From contig NC_056550.1 of assembly GCF_910596095.1 (NCBI RefSeq), forward strand, positions 3,596,001-3,660,000: DNA of 64,000 nt, in the 5' to 3' direction. The position numbers were made by a program, and so were the translations under genes. Below, one piece after another: positions 53,695 to 64,000 of this stretch. Positions within the stretch are counted from its first letter, which is position 1. Each line of letters begins with the position of its first letter. The notes below the pieces were generated by a model. The model made no database searches. It had not been told where the DNA came from and saw nothing but the letters and a program-made list of their open reading frames with translations. This stretch comes from Thunnus maccoyii (lineage: Eukaryota; Chordata; Actinopteri; Scombriformes; Scombridae).

Positions 53695-56600
53695 TTAAAT
53701 GATCAGTCTTGGCTCCAGCAGGGCGTCCCATCGTTCTGTCACCTGTGGGAGGAAAGTAAAGACATTACTTAAACTATGATTACAATAAGATTAAAACAAG
53801 ATCTGTACAGATATTACAGGAAACAATACCGCATCATCCAGCATCCCAAAGACAATAACTGCTGCTTTCTGCATATGCAGCTGTTTTTGTCAATCCCCAC
53901 CTTTCTCCTGTTTGTACGAGTAATTGTAAAGAGGGGATCACTGGGTGAATGGGCTCACTCAAAGTAGAGAGAAGGGGGGTAGAACCTGGGCTCAAAGACA
54001 AAAGAAAGGCTTTGGCTTTAACTGCTTGTGCTGACTGTAAGGGTTGTCTACTGCCAATCGTACAGACAGGGACCCAAACACAACTGTGATTTGATAAGGC
54101 ACATGAGGGAATAAGCTTTGTTGATAGATATGACATCTTTAATACCTCACTTGTAAAGGCGCCAATATAACAAAATGAAAGCTAATGCGAATATTCACCT
54201 CAGAAGGTGCGAGTGTGCCTTTGTTAGGTTGTTGACATGTTGGCTGTAGGAAAATAGCCATAGTTGGCTGTATTGACCAGCAGCTGCAGCTGTTCACCAT
54301 CAGGCTGCAAGCAGTACACAGCAGTACTCACAAGCTAGATGTTTTACAGTCTAGCTTGTGAGTACTTCTTCTTATTGTACAGTGAGATGGGGACAGGAAA
54401 CACAGAAGAAACTGATGAAACTCTAAAAGACTGTATCAGCACAGAATTCATACTTCAACTAGCATCTGTTTTCAGTAAACGGTGTGTATAGTGACTATGT
54501 CGTCCTGATGATGTGATGATACAGCAAATGTAAAAGTGTGGTTTAGGTTTTTATCTTTTTAAGACAGAGGTCTCAAACATTTACCTTTCAGGAATCTCAG
54601 GAATCAAAGTATTTCTTTATATTCGAGACTAAATAAGCAACAATCAAAGTTAAAGTTCGGAACAAAAGCAGCCTTAGTTATCATATATCATGAGTTTAAC
54701 ACTCAAAATACTCAACTAATCTGCTTGATCAGGACTGTGTGGGTGTGGTTTGACCAGATGTGATAGACAAGGACCTGACAACTTAAGCCAACAACCACAC
54801 TATCTGATTCTGATTCAAAATGCTGCTAAACTCTGACTGGTGCACAGAAATATGTGACATCACCCTTCTCCAACTGAAGCCTACCCACTTTTAAAAAGTG
54901 AGACAAGAAAGAACAAGAAGACAAATACAGAAGCCTCTCATGGGAGGGACTTCATCCATCATAGTAAGAGGCTGTTTGAGAAAATAGGTTTTCAGAGCCT
55001 TTAAAGCTGCACTAGTCAACATTTTTATAAAGGTTGACTAGCGGAATATGTGAAATGTAGTCTACGTATGTGTAATGTAAAAGGCAACCCACATAGAACC
55101 CAACTCTGCAGATCTACTGAGTCTTTTAGCCTCTTTTAGCTCATTGGGTTGATTTTCTTTGCAAGTCTTTTCAACAAAAAAGTTCTGATAAATCCACTGA
55201 ACACTACCTGCCCAGCACCAAACAACAGACAAATAAAATTAGCAACTAGCCAAAGAGCTGGATAGAGTTGGTGGACACCAGAAGAGAGCTAAAAGGAAGT
55301 GAATATTGGACTTGGACTATCATAATCAATGAATGCAGCTTTAAGTCACACAGAAATTAGACCATTCCTCATTTTGCTGGGGAACCCCATAGAACCTGAG
55401 ATGGGAAGAGCTGCTGTTCTGGAGGTAATTAATAAAGTAGTGGCTATGTGCTGACGCTTACGCAAGATTCTCTGGACACAGCATACTCCACCCTCTCAGA
55501 GCCATCTGGGTTCTGATAGACCAGGTCAAACTTGCCAGGCTCAACAGGAGCTGAGGGAGAAGCAGAAAAAATATGAGTAATAAATGTGGGTAATATGTTG
55601 GAAAATACTGTACAATCTGTTTTCCAGCAGAAATTCCATAAGAAGTCAGAAAATATTATTCCCCTAACCTAAACTAACCACAATGCTGTATATCCATGGT
55701 AGGCGTACAAGGTTACTCATCAATACAAGTGATTCCAACATTTTCCAGCCCAGTTTTGGAAGAAAAAACAAGCTTTCGCATGTGGACATATTAAATTTGA
55801 ACTAAGACTTTTAAAATGTGAATAGTACTGTCAGAGAACTGTTGATTTTGTTGAAGTTCATGCCCATCAGTGGTGAAATGATCCTTACCTCGAGAGGCAT
55901 TTAACAGCTCCAGCTCAATCTGTTTGGTGGTTGGGTCAAAGCTCACAATCTTTCCCTCCTAAAATGTACAGCAACATGTTTGGTGAGTAGCGTAATCATT
56001 ACAGTAGTATGAATGAACAAAACTTCATTAGGGTGCTCTCTCCAAGCTCCTTCCAAATAGCATGAGATATATAGTCAACACTGACTGGCATTTTTGATAA
56101 CTGCAGAAGAAAAATATTACACTCACCTTGTATTCTGATACCTCTGGCGTATAATTCTCAGTTAGCTCCAGCAGCTGTCAACACACAAAGGAAATGGTGT
56201 TAGGAAACGAAGTTCACAACTTGATATTAAGTTCAGACTCTTCTTTCACAAAAGATGCACATAATTGATACTATTGCTTTTCTTTTATTGGTAGCGGATC
56301 TATATTAATGGAAGACAGATCATGAAGATGGTTCATTACTGCCTGCAATTATGGTAGATATGAAAATTTTCACTTGAGAACAGTCCACCTGCATCAGCTT
56401 GCAACAGCATGAAATGGCTATTAGTAAGGGCTAGTTGGTGAACTAATGTAGCTGGTGAGCTAACTACTTACACACTAGCCAGCCAGGAACATGCTAGCAC
56501 TAGTCAGTCACAATAACTGAGTTTCTTTCTATTTTCTCTATATGGTGCCATTCACTCCCCTCTAGCATTTCTCTCTCAATTTTTAGCACATCATTTCATT

Positions 56601-59600
56601 AAATTAAGATTTTTATTGAAGACAGAAAAAAGGTAGCAAACTTGCTAATTCTTAGTTCAGTTGCTAACATGAAAATAAGTTCACACAGTTATTCATACGA
56701 CTTATTTGTACCATCAACTCCTGTCTCATAACTGTAAACCATGGCTGTTCTGTGGAGCAGTTTATTCTCCTACAGATGGAGTTAAATAAAAGTGGATGGT
56801 GCAAGCTAAGCTACAATAGCTTCCTCCATTCTCCAACTCTCCGTTCCCTCAAAGGTCAGTATTGTCAAGACTGTTAATATAGGTCAAAAGTGTGAATTTG
56901 TGAGTCAAAGTTCAGCGAAGTTGAACTTCATGCAAAAATGTACAAATTAACTTCACCCCCAAGAGCAAATCCACTGATTGTAGCAATTCCAATTCTATTT
57001 GCTCTTGTAACCGGGCCTTTAGTCTGCATATTACTTTCTCATTAATCAATTACTGTGTTAAAAAATTGTATGACCATTTTTGATTGAAAACAGCTTTGAG
57101 GGAAAATGAAAGGTGAAAAAAGTGAACAGTGGAACCAGTTACAAAGCTAAACAGCCTGGGTACAGTGAGAGCAGATACGCTGTAGTTCATAAGACTAGAC
57201 TTGTTATACCTTGAAGGCAATCTTCTGCCCCACCTGTGGAGGAGCAGCTAGCTGGGGCATGGAGCTGTAGTCCTTTTTTGGAGCACTTTCTACTCCATTC
57301 TGCACACAGAGACACATGTAGGAAGGATTAAACCCAATGTCTTTACATACACAGTATTAATACAATGACCAGACCATGTTTACATGCACACAACAGATGT
57401 AATTGTATCCTAATAATACTGTGACTGAAGCAAGACTTATTTAAATACCATTCTCAGATTTGGACTGTTTACTAAACCCCTCCTCCAAATACTGATTATC
57501 CAATTAAAGTTAAGCAAAAGTAACTGAACAACAGGCCTGTTAAGCTTTTATTTCTCCACCTGCTAAAGCATTGCAGTAAGAGGGATACTCTTTGTATAAG
57601 GAAATCGGACAGTGGTGTCTTTTTTAAGACTTAAAAAACTAAAAACAGCAAATGTATTAAACTGTGCTTTTCTGCTCTAACGTTACGTTAGCATTCCTGG
57701 TTAAATAGCATACTACGTACTGTAGAAACCAAACCTATCATTACTTTCAAGGCCAGGGGCATTTCATACTACATTATTTGGTAAGGTTATAGATTCTGTT
57801 TTTAAAAAGCCCTTCATGACAGCACATCCACTGTACAGTATTTCCCCATTGTGTGCCACTGTTATCTTTGTAATCTGTATATTCAGTGCAAGAATGGAAA
57901 GATTGACAAGCATAGCCAGAGTAATTGAGGGGGGCGGGGCTTTTCTGTCAATGAAAACCTCTCTCCAAACTTGTTTCAGTTTTATTTAGTTCATTTAATC
58001 CATGACTATTCTCTCTTATGGAAGACAAATAAAAGTCACATGACCTCGAGGATAAATCAATTATTATTTCTTCAACAACTGAGCAAAGCAATGGTATTGA
58101 AAATGACAGTATCTTAACACTAATGTCTAGTCATAAAGTCATAAAGGTGCAGACATATGCAGACAGACCTGGAGGACCACTGACATGTTGCTCAGTAAAT
58201 CAGTGTGGGCGGACGGCTCCTTGGCTCCATCATAGCTGAACTCAGAGTTGCTGCTGTGCCCTCTGAAGCCCCCTCTACCTTCACCCCTACCCCTCCCTCT
58301 CCCTCCAGGACCAACACCACCACCAAAACCATCATGCCTGCCTCTTCCCCGGCCGTGACCTCTCCAAGATGACTGATTACCCACACCACGGACCGGCTGC
58401 TGCACTGGCCGTCGGATGATCAGCTCTATCTCCTCTTCGTCGTTTGCATTACAAGACTCCTGCTGTTCCCCGATTTTGTTACGAGGAGGCACGGCCACAC
58501 CGGAACCCTGTTTCTGTGCGCTGTTTGTGGACTGCTGAGAATGTGAGTTATCACTTCCTCTTAATTTGGGAGTTAGGGAGGTTAAAGGTTTGGTTTTTGG
58601 CGGGATTTTTGCACTGGTTGCCTCATCAGAGGAGGAGTCTGTTTCTGAGGAGGATGACGAGGGAGGGGGTAATTTTGTCTGAGCAGGTTTAGGGTTTGGA
58701 GGCGCCTTGGAAGCAGCAGGGGTGGAAGATAGTGCTTTGGTAGCTGGTTTTTTAGCAGCTGGTTTTTTGGGAGCTTCATCTTCCTCGCTACTGCTGCTAC
58801 TGGAATCTGATGAGGAAGCATTCTGTGTTTTTGCTTGTGCCACAGGAGGCTTCTTGGTGCTTTTAACTGGCGGTTCCACACTTGCTGCAATTTTTTTGGT
58901 AGAAGCAGCTGGTTTCGGGGTGGCAGTCGGGCCATTTTCCTCTGCCTTCTTCCTTTTTTTCTTCTCTGTTTTGTTTCCGAGTGACTTCTTATTCTTCTCA
59001 TCACCTGAAGTCTGCTTGGCGTGTCCCTCCAGGCTCTCCTCACTCCTCTTTTTCCTCTTCTTTTTCCTCCATTCCGCATTCACTCCATTTTCTCCCGTCC
59101 CGTCCTCCTCTGTGGGTCTTTGTCTCTTTCTGCAGTTTTCACTTGATATATCTGGATGGCTGCTGTGCCCATTCACCCAAGTCAGACAATCCACCTTCAC
59201 CCTGGAAAACAGGAACACATCTTTAAAGGAAGAGACTAACATTTTCAGAAATATGCTTTCTTTTAACCACTTTGACCAGCAGCAAATGAGAATATATCAA
59301 CATCAGTGTTGAGCATCAAAGTTTTTCTTATTGCATTCATGCTGAACACATTTTACCTAACAGAGTGTACATCAAGTTCAATATGTAACCATAGTAACCC
59401 CTGAACCTGCTCTGTGCTTGTCTGTGCAGACTGTTTGAGCTGTTACGCCACATAGTCCACATGAGAGAACATTACACTGACCAGACGACTAGCAATAAAA
59501 GCACCTGAGGCTGTCGTTATCTCGCACCACATAGATGCTCTCCGTGTGCGGCAGGTAGCAGTCCTCTAGGAAGAGGTTGAGGATGTTCCTGCGGCTGAAC

Positions 59601-59755
59601 TCAAACTTGTCTCTGATGATACTCTCCAGATCTGCCACCACGCGACACTTGTTCAAATCCACGAGCAGCCAGCACATGCGGCAATCAACAACAGCCGGCG
59701 GCGGGTAGTCAAAGTACAAGCGCACGCGGATGAAGTTGTTACTGTTAACAGCCAT
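53695..59755 (-). CDS. coil: Coilin (seven exons, complete)
   Basis: Scaffold protein of Cajal bodies, which concentrate snRNP and snoRNP maturation in the nucleus. Exons: 59755-59505, 59201-58169, 57299-57210, 56174-56127, 55958-55889, 55550-55462 and 53742-53695. All have GT-AG ends and consistent phases, giving about 542 residues (human 576). The N-terminal self-association domain (1-84) has [11 protein letters not shown] and [13 protein letters not shown]. Long exon 2 encodes basic nuclear-localisation patches ([16 protein letters not shown]), acidic/Ser runs and an RG box at about 364-398 (RGHGRGRGR..., [13 protein letters not shown]). Exons 3-7 encode the C-terminal Tudor-like domain ([20 protein letters not shown] ... 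[19 protein letters not shown] ... EPRLII). It stops earlier than the human tail. The start follows the family; an in-frame ATG 13 codons upstream (59794) is possible. Transcribed divergently from scpep1, as in human. Confidence 0.95.
54323..54366. repeat. Perfect 17-bp hairpin with 10-nt loop
   Basis: Arms 54323-54339 and 54350-54366 are exact reverse complements (AGTACTCACAAGCTAGA). It lies in the last intron of coil. Confidence 0.95.
55005..55340. mobile_element. TTAA-flanked MITE, AGCTGCA ends
   Basis: The left end is TTAA/AGCTGCACTAG and the right end, inverted, TTAA/AGCTGCATTC; both TTAA copies are intact (55001-55004 and 55341-55344). It lies in the last intron of coil, about 120 bases from exon 6. 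A short inner hairpin (CTAGTCAAC / GTTGACTAG) follows the left end. Confidence 0.6.
56180..57205. other. coil intron 3, nothing recognised
   Basis: AT-rich intron between coil exons 3 and 4 with no supported frame, RNA or element ends. Confidence 0.5.
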
Positions 59756-59849
59756 CACGGATACAACATCAATGCTTACGCCAAAACACACCATGCGCGT
59801 GTTCCGCCGGCAACATATACGTCCGGCCGGACTTTTCAGAATAGAGTGT

Positions 59850-60830
59850 CAATATCTAGTAAACTAAAAGAGGCTGCAGAGAATTAAATCACATCATTTA
59901 CAACTGATTAACATGTGAAAAAAATAAACTGAATAGCTTATCAGAAAGTGAGAAAGTCATGACCCTTTATTAATGCCCTACTAACATTTACAACTGCACT
60001 GTTACCAAATGTAAAGGAAAAATCAGGATTTTTTACAATGTACCCAAAAGTCGTTCTTTATAATGGTGACTGATCTATTAGTTAAGTATTCATTACATTA
60101 ATAAAACTATTACAGGATAGGACAGCAGAAAAAAAAAATCTGACACACAATTTTCTTTTTTTTCTTCAAACTTTTCTCAAACCTCTGCTTTATTTATTGT
60201 TAATTACTGCATTTCATCTCCTCAGGCCTCGACGTTTTTCAAAAACTCCTCTTTCGTTTAAACGACATCGCGACGTGTGATGAGTGGTCCCAGGCATACA
60301 CTTTCCTTTATTTTAAGGGGACACAAGCCAAAAAGGTTGGGAACCACTGGCCTACATTGTCCAACAGTGTATTCAATATGGACGTTAGTCGGTGTCTGTC
60401 AGATATATGCAGCTTATACTGTATAAAAAAAAACACATATATAAACTGTATTCTTCATTTTCATAATCTTACAAGTAAAAATGTTGACCACTTGTGGTAG
60501 TCATGATTTGGACATTTATTTTGAAGGACAAATGCTCAACAGGAAGTCTTACCCTCACATGGCCAGCGTCTTCTCTAAAGCCACTCATTCACAACCCTGC
60601 CCACTGCTGGCATGGAGGTGTAAGTTTTAATATAGCTTTAAATCAGGGGTCTGCTGCAGCCACAGTTTCAGAACTTGACACTAGGGCTGGATGACATGGA
60701 AAAAAGCAAATATCACGATATTTTTGACCAAATACCTCGATATTGATATTGCGAGTGGATATCTGCCACATTTACAGTCTTTTTAGCATAAATTCCTCGG
60801 ACAGTGTTTTCCTGTTGAGCTGCGGAAGTA
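59850..60830. other. coil-scpep1 intergenic stretch with repeat fragments
   Basis: It includes a fragment with AAGGTTGGGAACCACTGGCC at about 60330 and one with GGGCTGGATGACATGG and AAATATCACGATATTTTT at about 60685-60760, both resembling common fish repeats. No coding frame is supported. Confidence 0.45.
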
Positions 60831-60837
60831 TAGTAAC

Positions 60838-61125
60838 AAAAAGAGGAACTTTGGCACTAAAAAGACTGTAATGTTGAAAGATATCTACTTGATTTGACCT
60901 CTTTGGACGCTGAAGCTTCATATTAGCTTCAGATAAACTTTTAAATACCTGTTTGCACAGAAGGACGACTGTGGATTTTGGTCCCCATCACTCACATTGT
61001 AAGCACATTATGAAGGGATCTTCTAATGGTCAGTATGAACAGGAGGAATGATTACAGCAAGAAAAACATGTTTCAATGTTCATTGGGCTCCTGACTGTTG
61101 TTTTAAGACAGATTTGAAAGATTAA
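60838..61125. repeat. Dispersed repeat (GAAGGGATCTTCTAATGGTC type), copy 2
   Basis: It carries GAAGCTTCATATTAGCTTCA, GAAGGGATCTTCTAATGGTC, GTATGAACAGGAGGAATGAT and TGACTGTTGTTTTAAGACAG, in the same order as copy 1. It lies in the coil-scpep1 intergenic region, about 300 bases before the scpep1 start. Confidence 0.65.
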
Positions 61126-61359
61126 TATTAGAAAATAGTTTTAGTTTTAGAAATCCTGTTCACAATCCACAATTTATTCAGTTGTTCATTTATTTGTTTG
61201 AATTAATTTCTTTTATTATATATTTTCCCATTTTTCCCTCTCTTTAAATTTACTGCAAATGTAGGATTTTTTGTTGTTGTTTTTGTCTTCCTGCACATTA
61301 ACACACTGCAAAGTTCATTTTAAAACTGAACTACCAAAAGAAAAAAAAAGGACGTCGGT

Positions 61360-61441
61360 CAGCTGACAAGGGGCGGGGTCACATGATTTTTGTAGCAATA
61401 AAGCCGTACAGCGCAGTCCACAAGCTCACACATCAACAACA
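61360..61441 (+). promoter_or_regulatory. scpep1: Probable scpep1 core promoter
   Basis: Upstream of the start codon lie GTCAGCTGAC (a palindromic E-box), GGGGCGGGG (GC box, about 61371) and GTCACATGAT. The last resembles, with one change, the GTCACGTGAC-type CLEAR element bound by TFEB in lysosomal genes. No classical TATA box is visible; AATAAAG near 61400 is a weak alternative. Assignments are by pattern only. Confidence 0.45.
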
Positions 61442-63551
61442 ATGGGCCGGACAGAGGTAGCCTCCAGTTTGCTGTTTTTACTCGCCATCCTCATAAATAA
61501 AGGTATGATTTATGGTCTGTATATGTGCCTACAAGTGCTTAAATCTACTGCTTTCTGACCGACGAAAGTTAAACTTACCGAACACCAATATCGGTTTCGT
61601 GTTACATGCCTTGACTCAGCTGACTGCAAAACGAAAGTAACGTTTGGTTTATTTACTTTAATAGCTTAATAGGCCTATACCGGTTTGTTAGTTTAGTTTA
61701 ATTGTTCTGTATGTTACACGGTAAGTGAATGTAATTGTTCTGCGCAGGGCTCTCCAGTCCTCTGGCAAGTAAAGAAGATTGGAGCTATGTGGAAGTGAGA
61801 GATGGAGCCCACATGTTCTGGTGGTTGTATTATGCTGACAGCCAATCTGCAGAAAACAACGACCTGCCTCTGGTCATGTGGCTGCAGGTAGGACACGATC
61901 GGGTTTACATGCATTAACCTATTTACAACAAGCTACACGCTGTATACTGTACATGATTTGGGTTATTGTGGTTTCCTCACCAGGATGCCACTATTTACCA
62001 TTTATGAGAAAAATCAGTCTGCAGGGGTTGCGTGAGTTAGGTAATCTTTTCCAGTGAACGCTATGTCTGCCTATTCTTGTCAAAAGTTTGTGGCAAAGCA
62101 GCATTAAAGGACAGGGTCACAGTTTTTCAAGTATGTCTAAAAACAACAGTTGGGTGCCCAAATGAACATTGGAACAGGTTTTGCTCACTGTAATCATTCC
62201 TCCTGCTCACACTGACCATTGGAAGATCCCTACATACAATGTAAGGGATGGGGGACCACATCTACTGTCCTCATCTTGTGCATAAACATATTAAAACGTT
62301 TATCTGAAGATAATATGAGGTTTCAGCAGTCTGAGTTAGTCAAATATAGTAGATATCCCTGACTTCATTTCACTTCCTGTTCAGCTCTAGTGGATTATTA
62401 AAAAAGACTGTGACGTTGAAAGATCTCTACCTGATATGACTCATTTGGACGGTTGAAGCGTCATCAGGCTTAGACACACAAATTTATAACAAAGCCTGTG
62501 TTAAAGGTTGGGAGCAGGGAGTTTAGAGTTACATTATGTGACATATTATTATTATTTGAACCTATTGTCTCTGCCTCTGCTGCCTTGATTTTGAGCTTCT
62601 TCTTTGAGTCTCTTTGTCACAAGTCCTCCAACTTTATAGAAGTGCAATACTAAAACGCTAACTAAAGCAGATTTTAAGTATCTGCACATTGATTTTCGCA
62701 TAGTGTATATGGAAACCAATGGCTGCTGCAAAGGTAGAAAGAATGCATTCAAAAGTCAGAAACAATATGGTATGTCTTGGGAAATATTTGATAGTAAAAT
62801 ACAGATTTGTAGAAAATAACACACTAAAACATTTATGTGGTCTATTTATATAAGTGGAGTTAAAATTGGAAGCCGGCTGTTCATATCTCCACATAAGTAG
62901 AAAAAAAGCATATGGCTGCATGACTAAAATGAGTAACAACAATGTTGCTTCTAATTTCAACCACAGAAGAGGAACTAACTAATGCAGTAAGGTGTCTTTA
63001 ACTGTAGGGCCCAACCCTCCAAATGTTTAAGAGTCAAACCAGTAAAAATTGGATATAATATTGCTGTGGGTATAATTGTAGTGTTTCTTCAGTGAATGAA
63101 GGGTTTTCCTCAGGAAATTCCCTATTAGACCTACAACATCAAAACATTTATAGCCCTGTGCTCTTCCATAAAATAAAACTCTGATTAGAGAAAGTGAAGC
63201 TATTGACAGACTGCAATGTATGGCCCATAATAAAAAAAGGTTCAGCTTATAATCATCAAACTTGAACTTAACTTCTCATCTCATTTTTTGTGATCTTTTT
63301 TTCTCATCTTTTTGTGAATTGAGTTACTTGATGTGTCTAACAGCTTATGTTATGTTCTTAGATGTATATGGCCTTATACTACCGAGTGGTCACTTAGGTC
63401 CTCCAACCAAAACCTGTTGGCCACACCACGTGCCAAACTAAAAACCAAAGGCTGTGCTTTTGCTGCCCTGGCACCCAGACTTTGGAATAATCTCCCCACT
63501 TCCAACAGATCAGCTTAGTCTGTTGACTGATTCAAAAAACACTTGAAAACC

Positions 63552-63587
<36 letters not shown>

Positions 63588-63950
63588 ATAGCTTTAGTTA
63601 AATTCAAGTGTGTGCTCTGGGTGATGACTGTATGCTTGCTGTGTTCGTATGTGATGTCTGTATGTGTTCTTGAATGTGTCTTTTATGGTTTTCTTGCCCT
63701 CTTTTCTTTGTGTGCCAATGTCAGTGTAAAGCACTTTGTAACCTGCATTTAAAAAAGGTGCTATATAAATAAAGTTTTACTTACTTACTTTTGCTGTATT
63801 AAGTAACACCAACACCTTAATGTTTGAACCTGATCAGAATGTCTGCTCATGTGTCGTCAGGGTGGACCAGGAGGATCAGGAAGTGGTTTTGGGAACTTTG
63901 AAGAGATTGGACCTTTGGATAGGAACCTACAGCCCAGGAAGACGAGCTGG
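61442..63950 (+). CDS. scpep1: Serine carboxypeptidase 1, first three exons (partial)
   Basis: A peptidase S10 family enzyme (retinoid-inducible serine carboxypeptidase) of the lysosome/secretory route. Exons 61442-61502, 61748-61887 and 63861-63950 join in phase (1, then 0) to give the first 97 of about 450 residues; the rest lies beyond the right edge. The start ATG opens a signal peptide (basic start, then SSLLFLLAILI). Exon 2 carries the family block HMFWWLYYADSQSAENNDLP ending LVMWLQ. Exon 3 has GGPGGSGSGFGNFEEIGPLD, which by family homology forms the oxyanion-hole region. The catalytic Ser, Asp and His would be encoded by later exons outside the window. It is divergent from coil, about 1.7 kb away start to start. 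Confidence 0.93.
62108..62460. repeat. Dispersed repeat, copy 3, inverted
   Basis: It begins with TTAA then AGGACAGGGTCACAG and carries AACAACAGTTGGGTGCCCAA, CATTCCTCCTGCTCACACTG and GACCATTGGAAGATCCC, the reverse complement of copies 1 and 2. It lies in scpep1 intron 2. Confidence 0.6.
63330..63790 (+). mobile_element. 5'-truncated LINE (non-LTR retrotransposon) 3' end
   Basis: A plus-strand frame reads NLLATPRAKLKTKGCAFAAL and PRLWNNLPTSNRSA, then continues past a stop as FKKHLKTYFF. This is the end of a LINE reverse-transcriptase ORF of L2/Rex1-like type. It is followed by a long T run and a 3' tail GTAAAGCACTTTGTAACC ... GGTGCTATATAAATAAAG, finishing in a TTAC tandem repeat. Only the last part of the element is present, as is normal for 5'-truncated insertions. 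It sits in scpep1 intron 2, ending about 70 bases before exon 3. Confidence 0.8.
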
Positions 63951-64000
63951 GTAAGATTAATGGTTTTAAGGTGTTGTTTTTTTTTTTGTTCAACTTGCTG

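Noticed and set aside
58707-59312. Plus-strand frame of 201 codons
   Set aside because: It is antisense to coilin exon 2. Its Leu/Ser/Phe-rich composition is what the Lys/Ser/Glu codons of coilin give on the opposite strand.

Overview
The window looks like nuclear DNA of a ray-finned (teleost) fish, probably a percomorph. The genes are split into small exons with GT-AG introns. Intergenic and intronic DNA is AT-rich and full of dinucleotide microsatellites. The repeats are of kinds familiar from percomorph genomes: hAT-type miniature elements beginning TAGGGCTGCAAC, TTAA-flanked miniature elements, a decayed Tc1-like transposase, a 5'-truncated LINE tail, and an NLR B30.2 remnant. There are no operons, CRISPR arrays, rRNA or tRNA genes that I can see. 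I assembled gene models by hand from reading frames, splice sites and exon phases; family names come from remembered protein sequences, not from a search.

Layout from left to right. Positions 1-11.8 kb hold no gene body I can support. There is a CpG-rich block at about 5.5-6.4 kb, with a candidate untranslated first exon of a minus-strand gene ending in a strong donor at 4706. From 26.6 kb down to 11.9 kb (minus strand) lies a seven-exon C2H2 zinc-finger gene of about 477 residues whose exon phases all match. It has three classical fingers, an atypical C2HC-like finger that occurs twice on separate exons, a 15-glutamine tract and a Ser-rich tail; I cannot name it. Between 26.7 and 31.6 kb lie short perfect hairpins and the broken 3' end of a fish NLR-type gene (B30.2 domain, plus strand).

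From 52.0 kb down to 31.7 kb (minus strand) is a complete 15-exon rab11fip4 gene (about 602 residues), encoding the Rab11/Arf effector with an N-terminal EF-hand region, long coiled coils and the C-terminal Rab11-binding domain. From 59.8 kb down to 53.7 kb (minus strand) is a complete seven-exon coil gene (coilin, about 542 residues). Divergent from it, scpep1 (a lysosomal/secreted serine carboxypeptidase) starts at 61.4 kb on the plus strand; its first three exons are inside the window. The coil-scpep1 pair is also adjacent in human (17q22). Human RAB11FIP4 lies elsewhere on chromosome 17 (17q11.2), so its placement next to coil reflects rearrangement between the lineages.

The genes do unrelated jobs: nuclear regulation, endosomal recycling and cytokinesis, Cajal-body assembly, and lysosomal proteolysis. 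I found no clearly new biological system. The observations most worth checking are the duplicated in-frame zinc-finger exon behind a UG-rich acceptor, the roughly 95-bp CT tract at the last acceptor of the same gene, possible internal promoters with RFX-like sites in rab11fip4, and a set of near-perfect short-loop hairpins that look like template-switch events.
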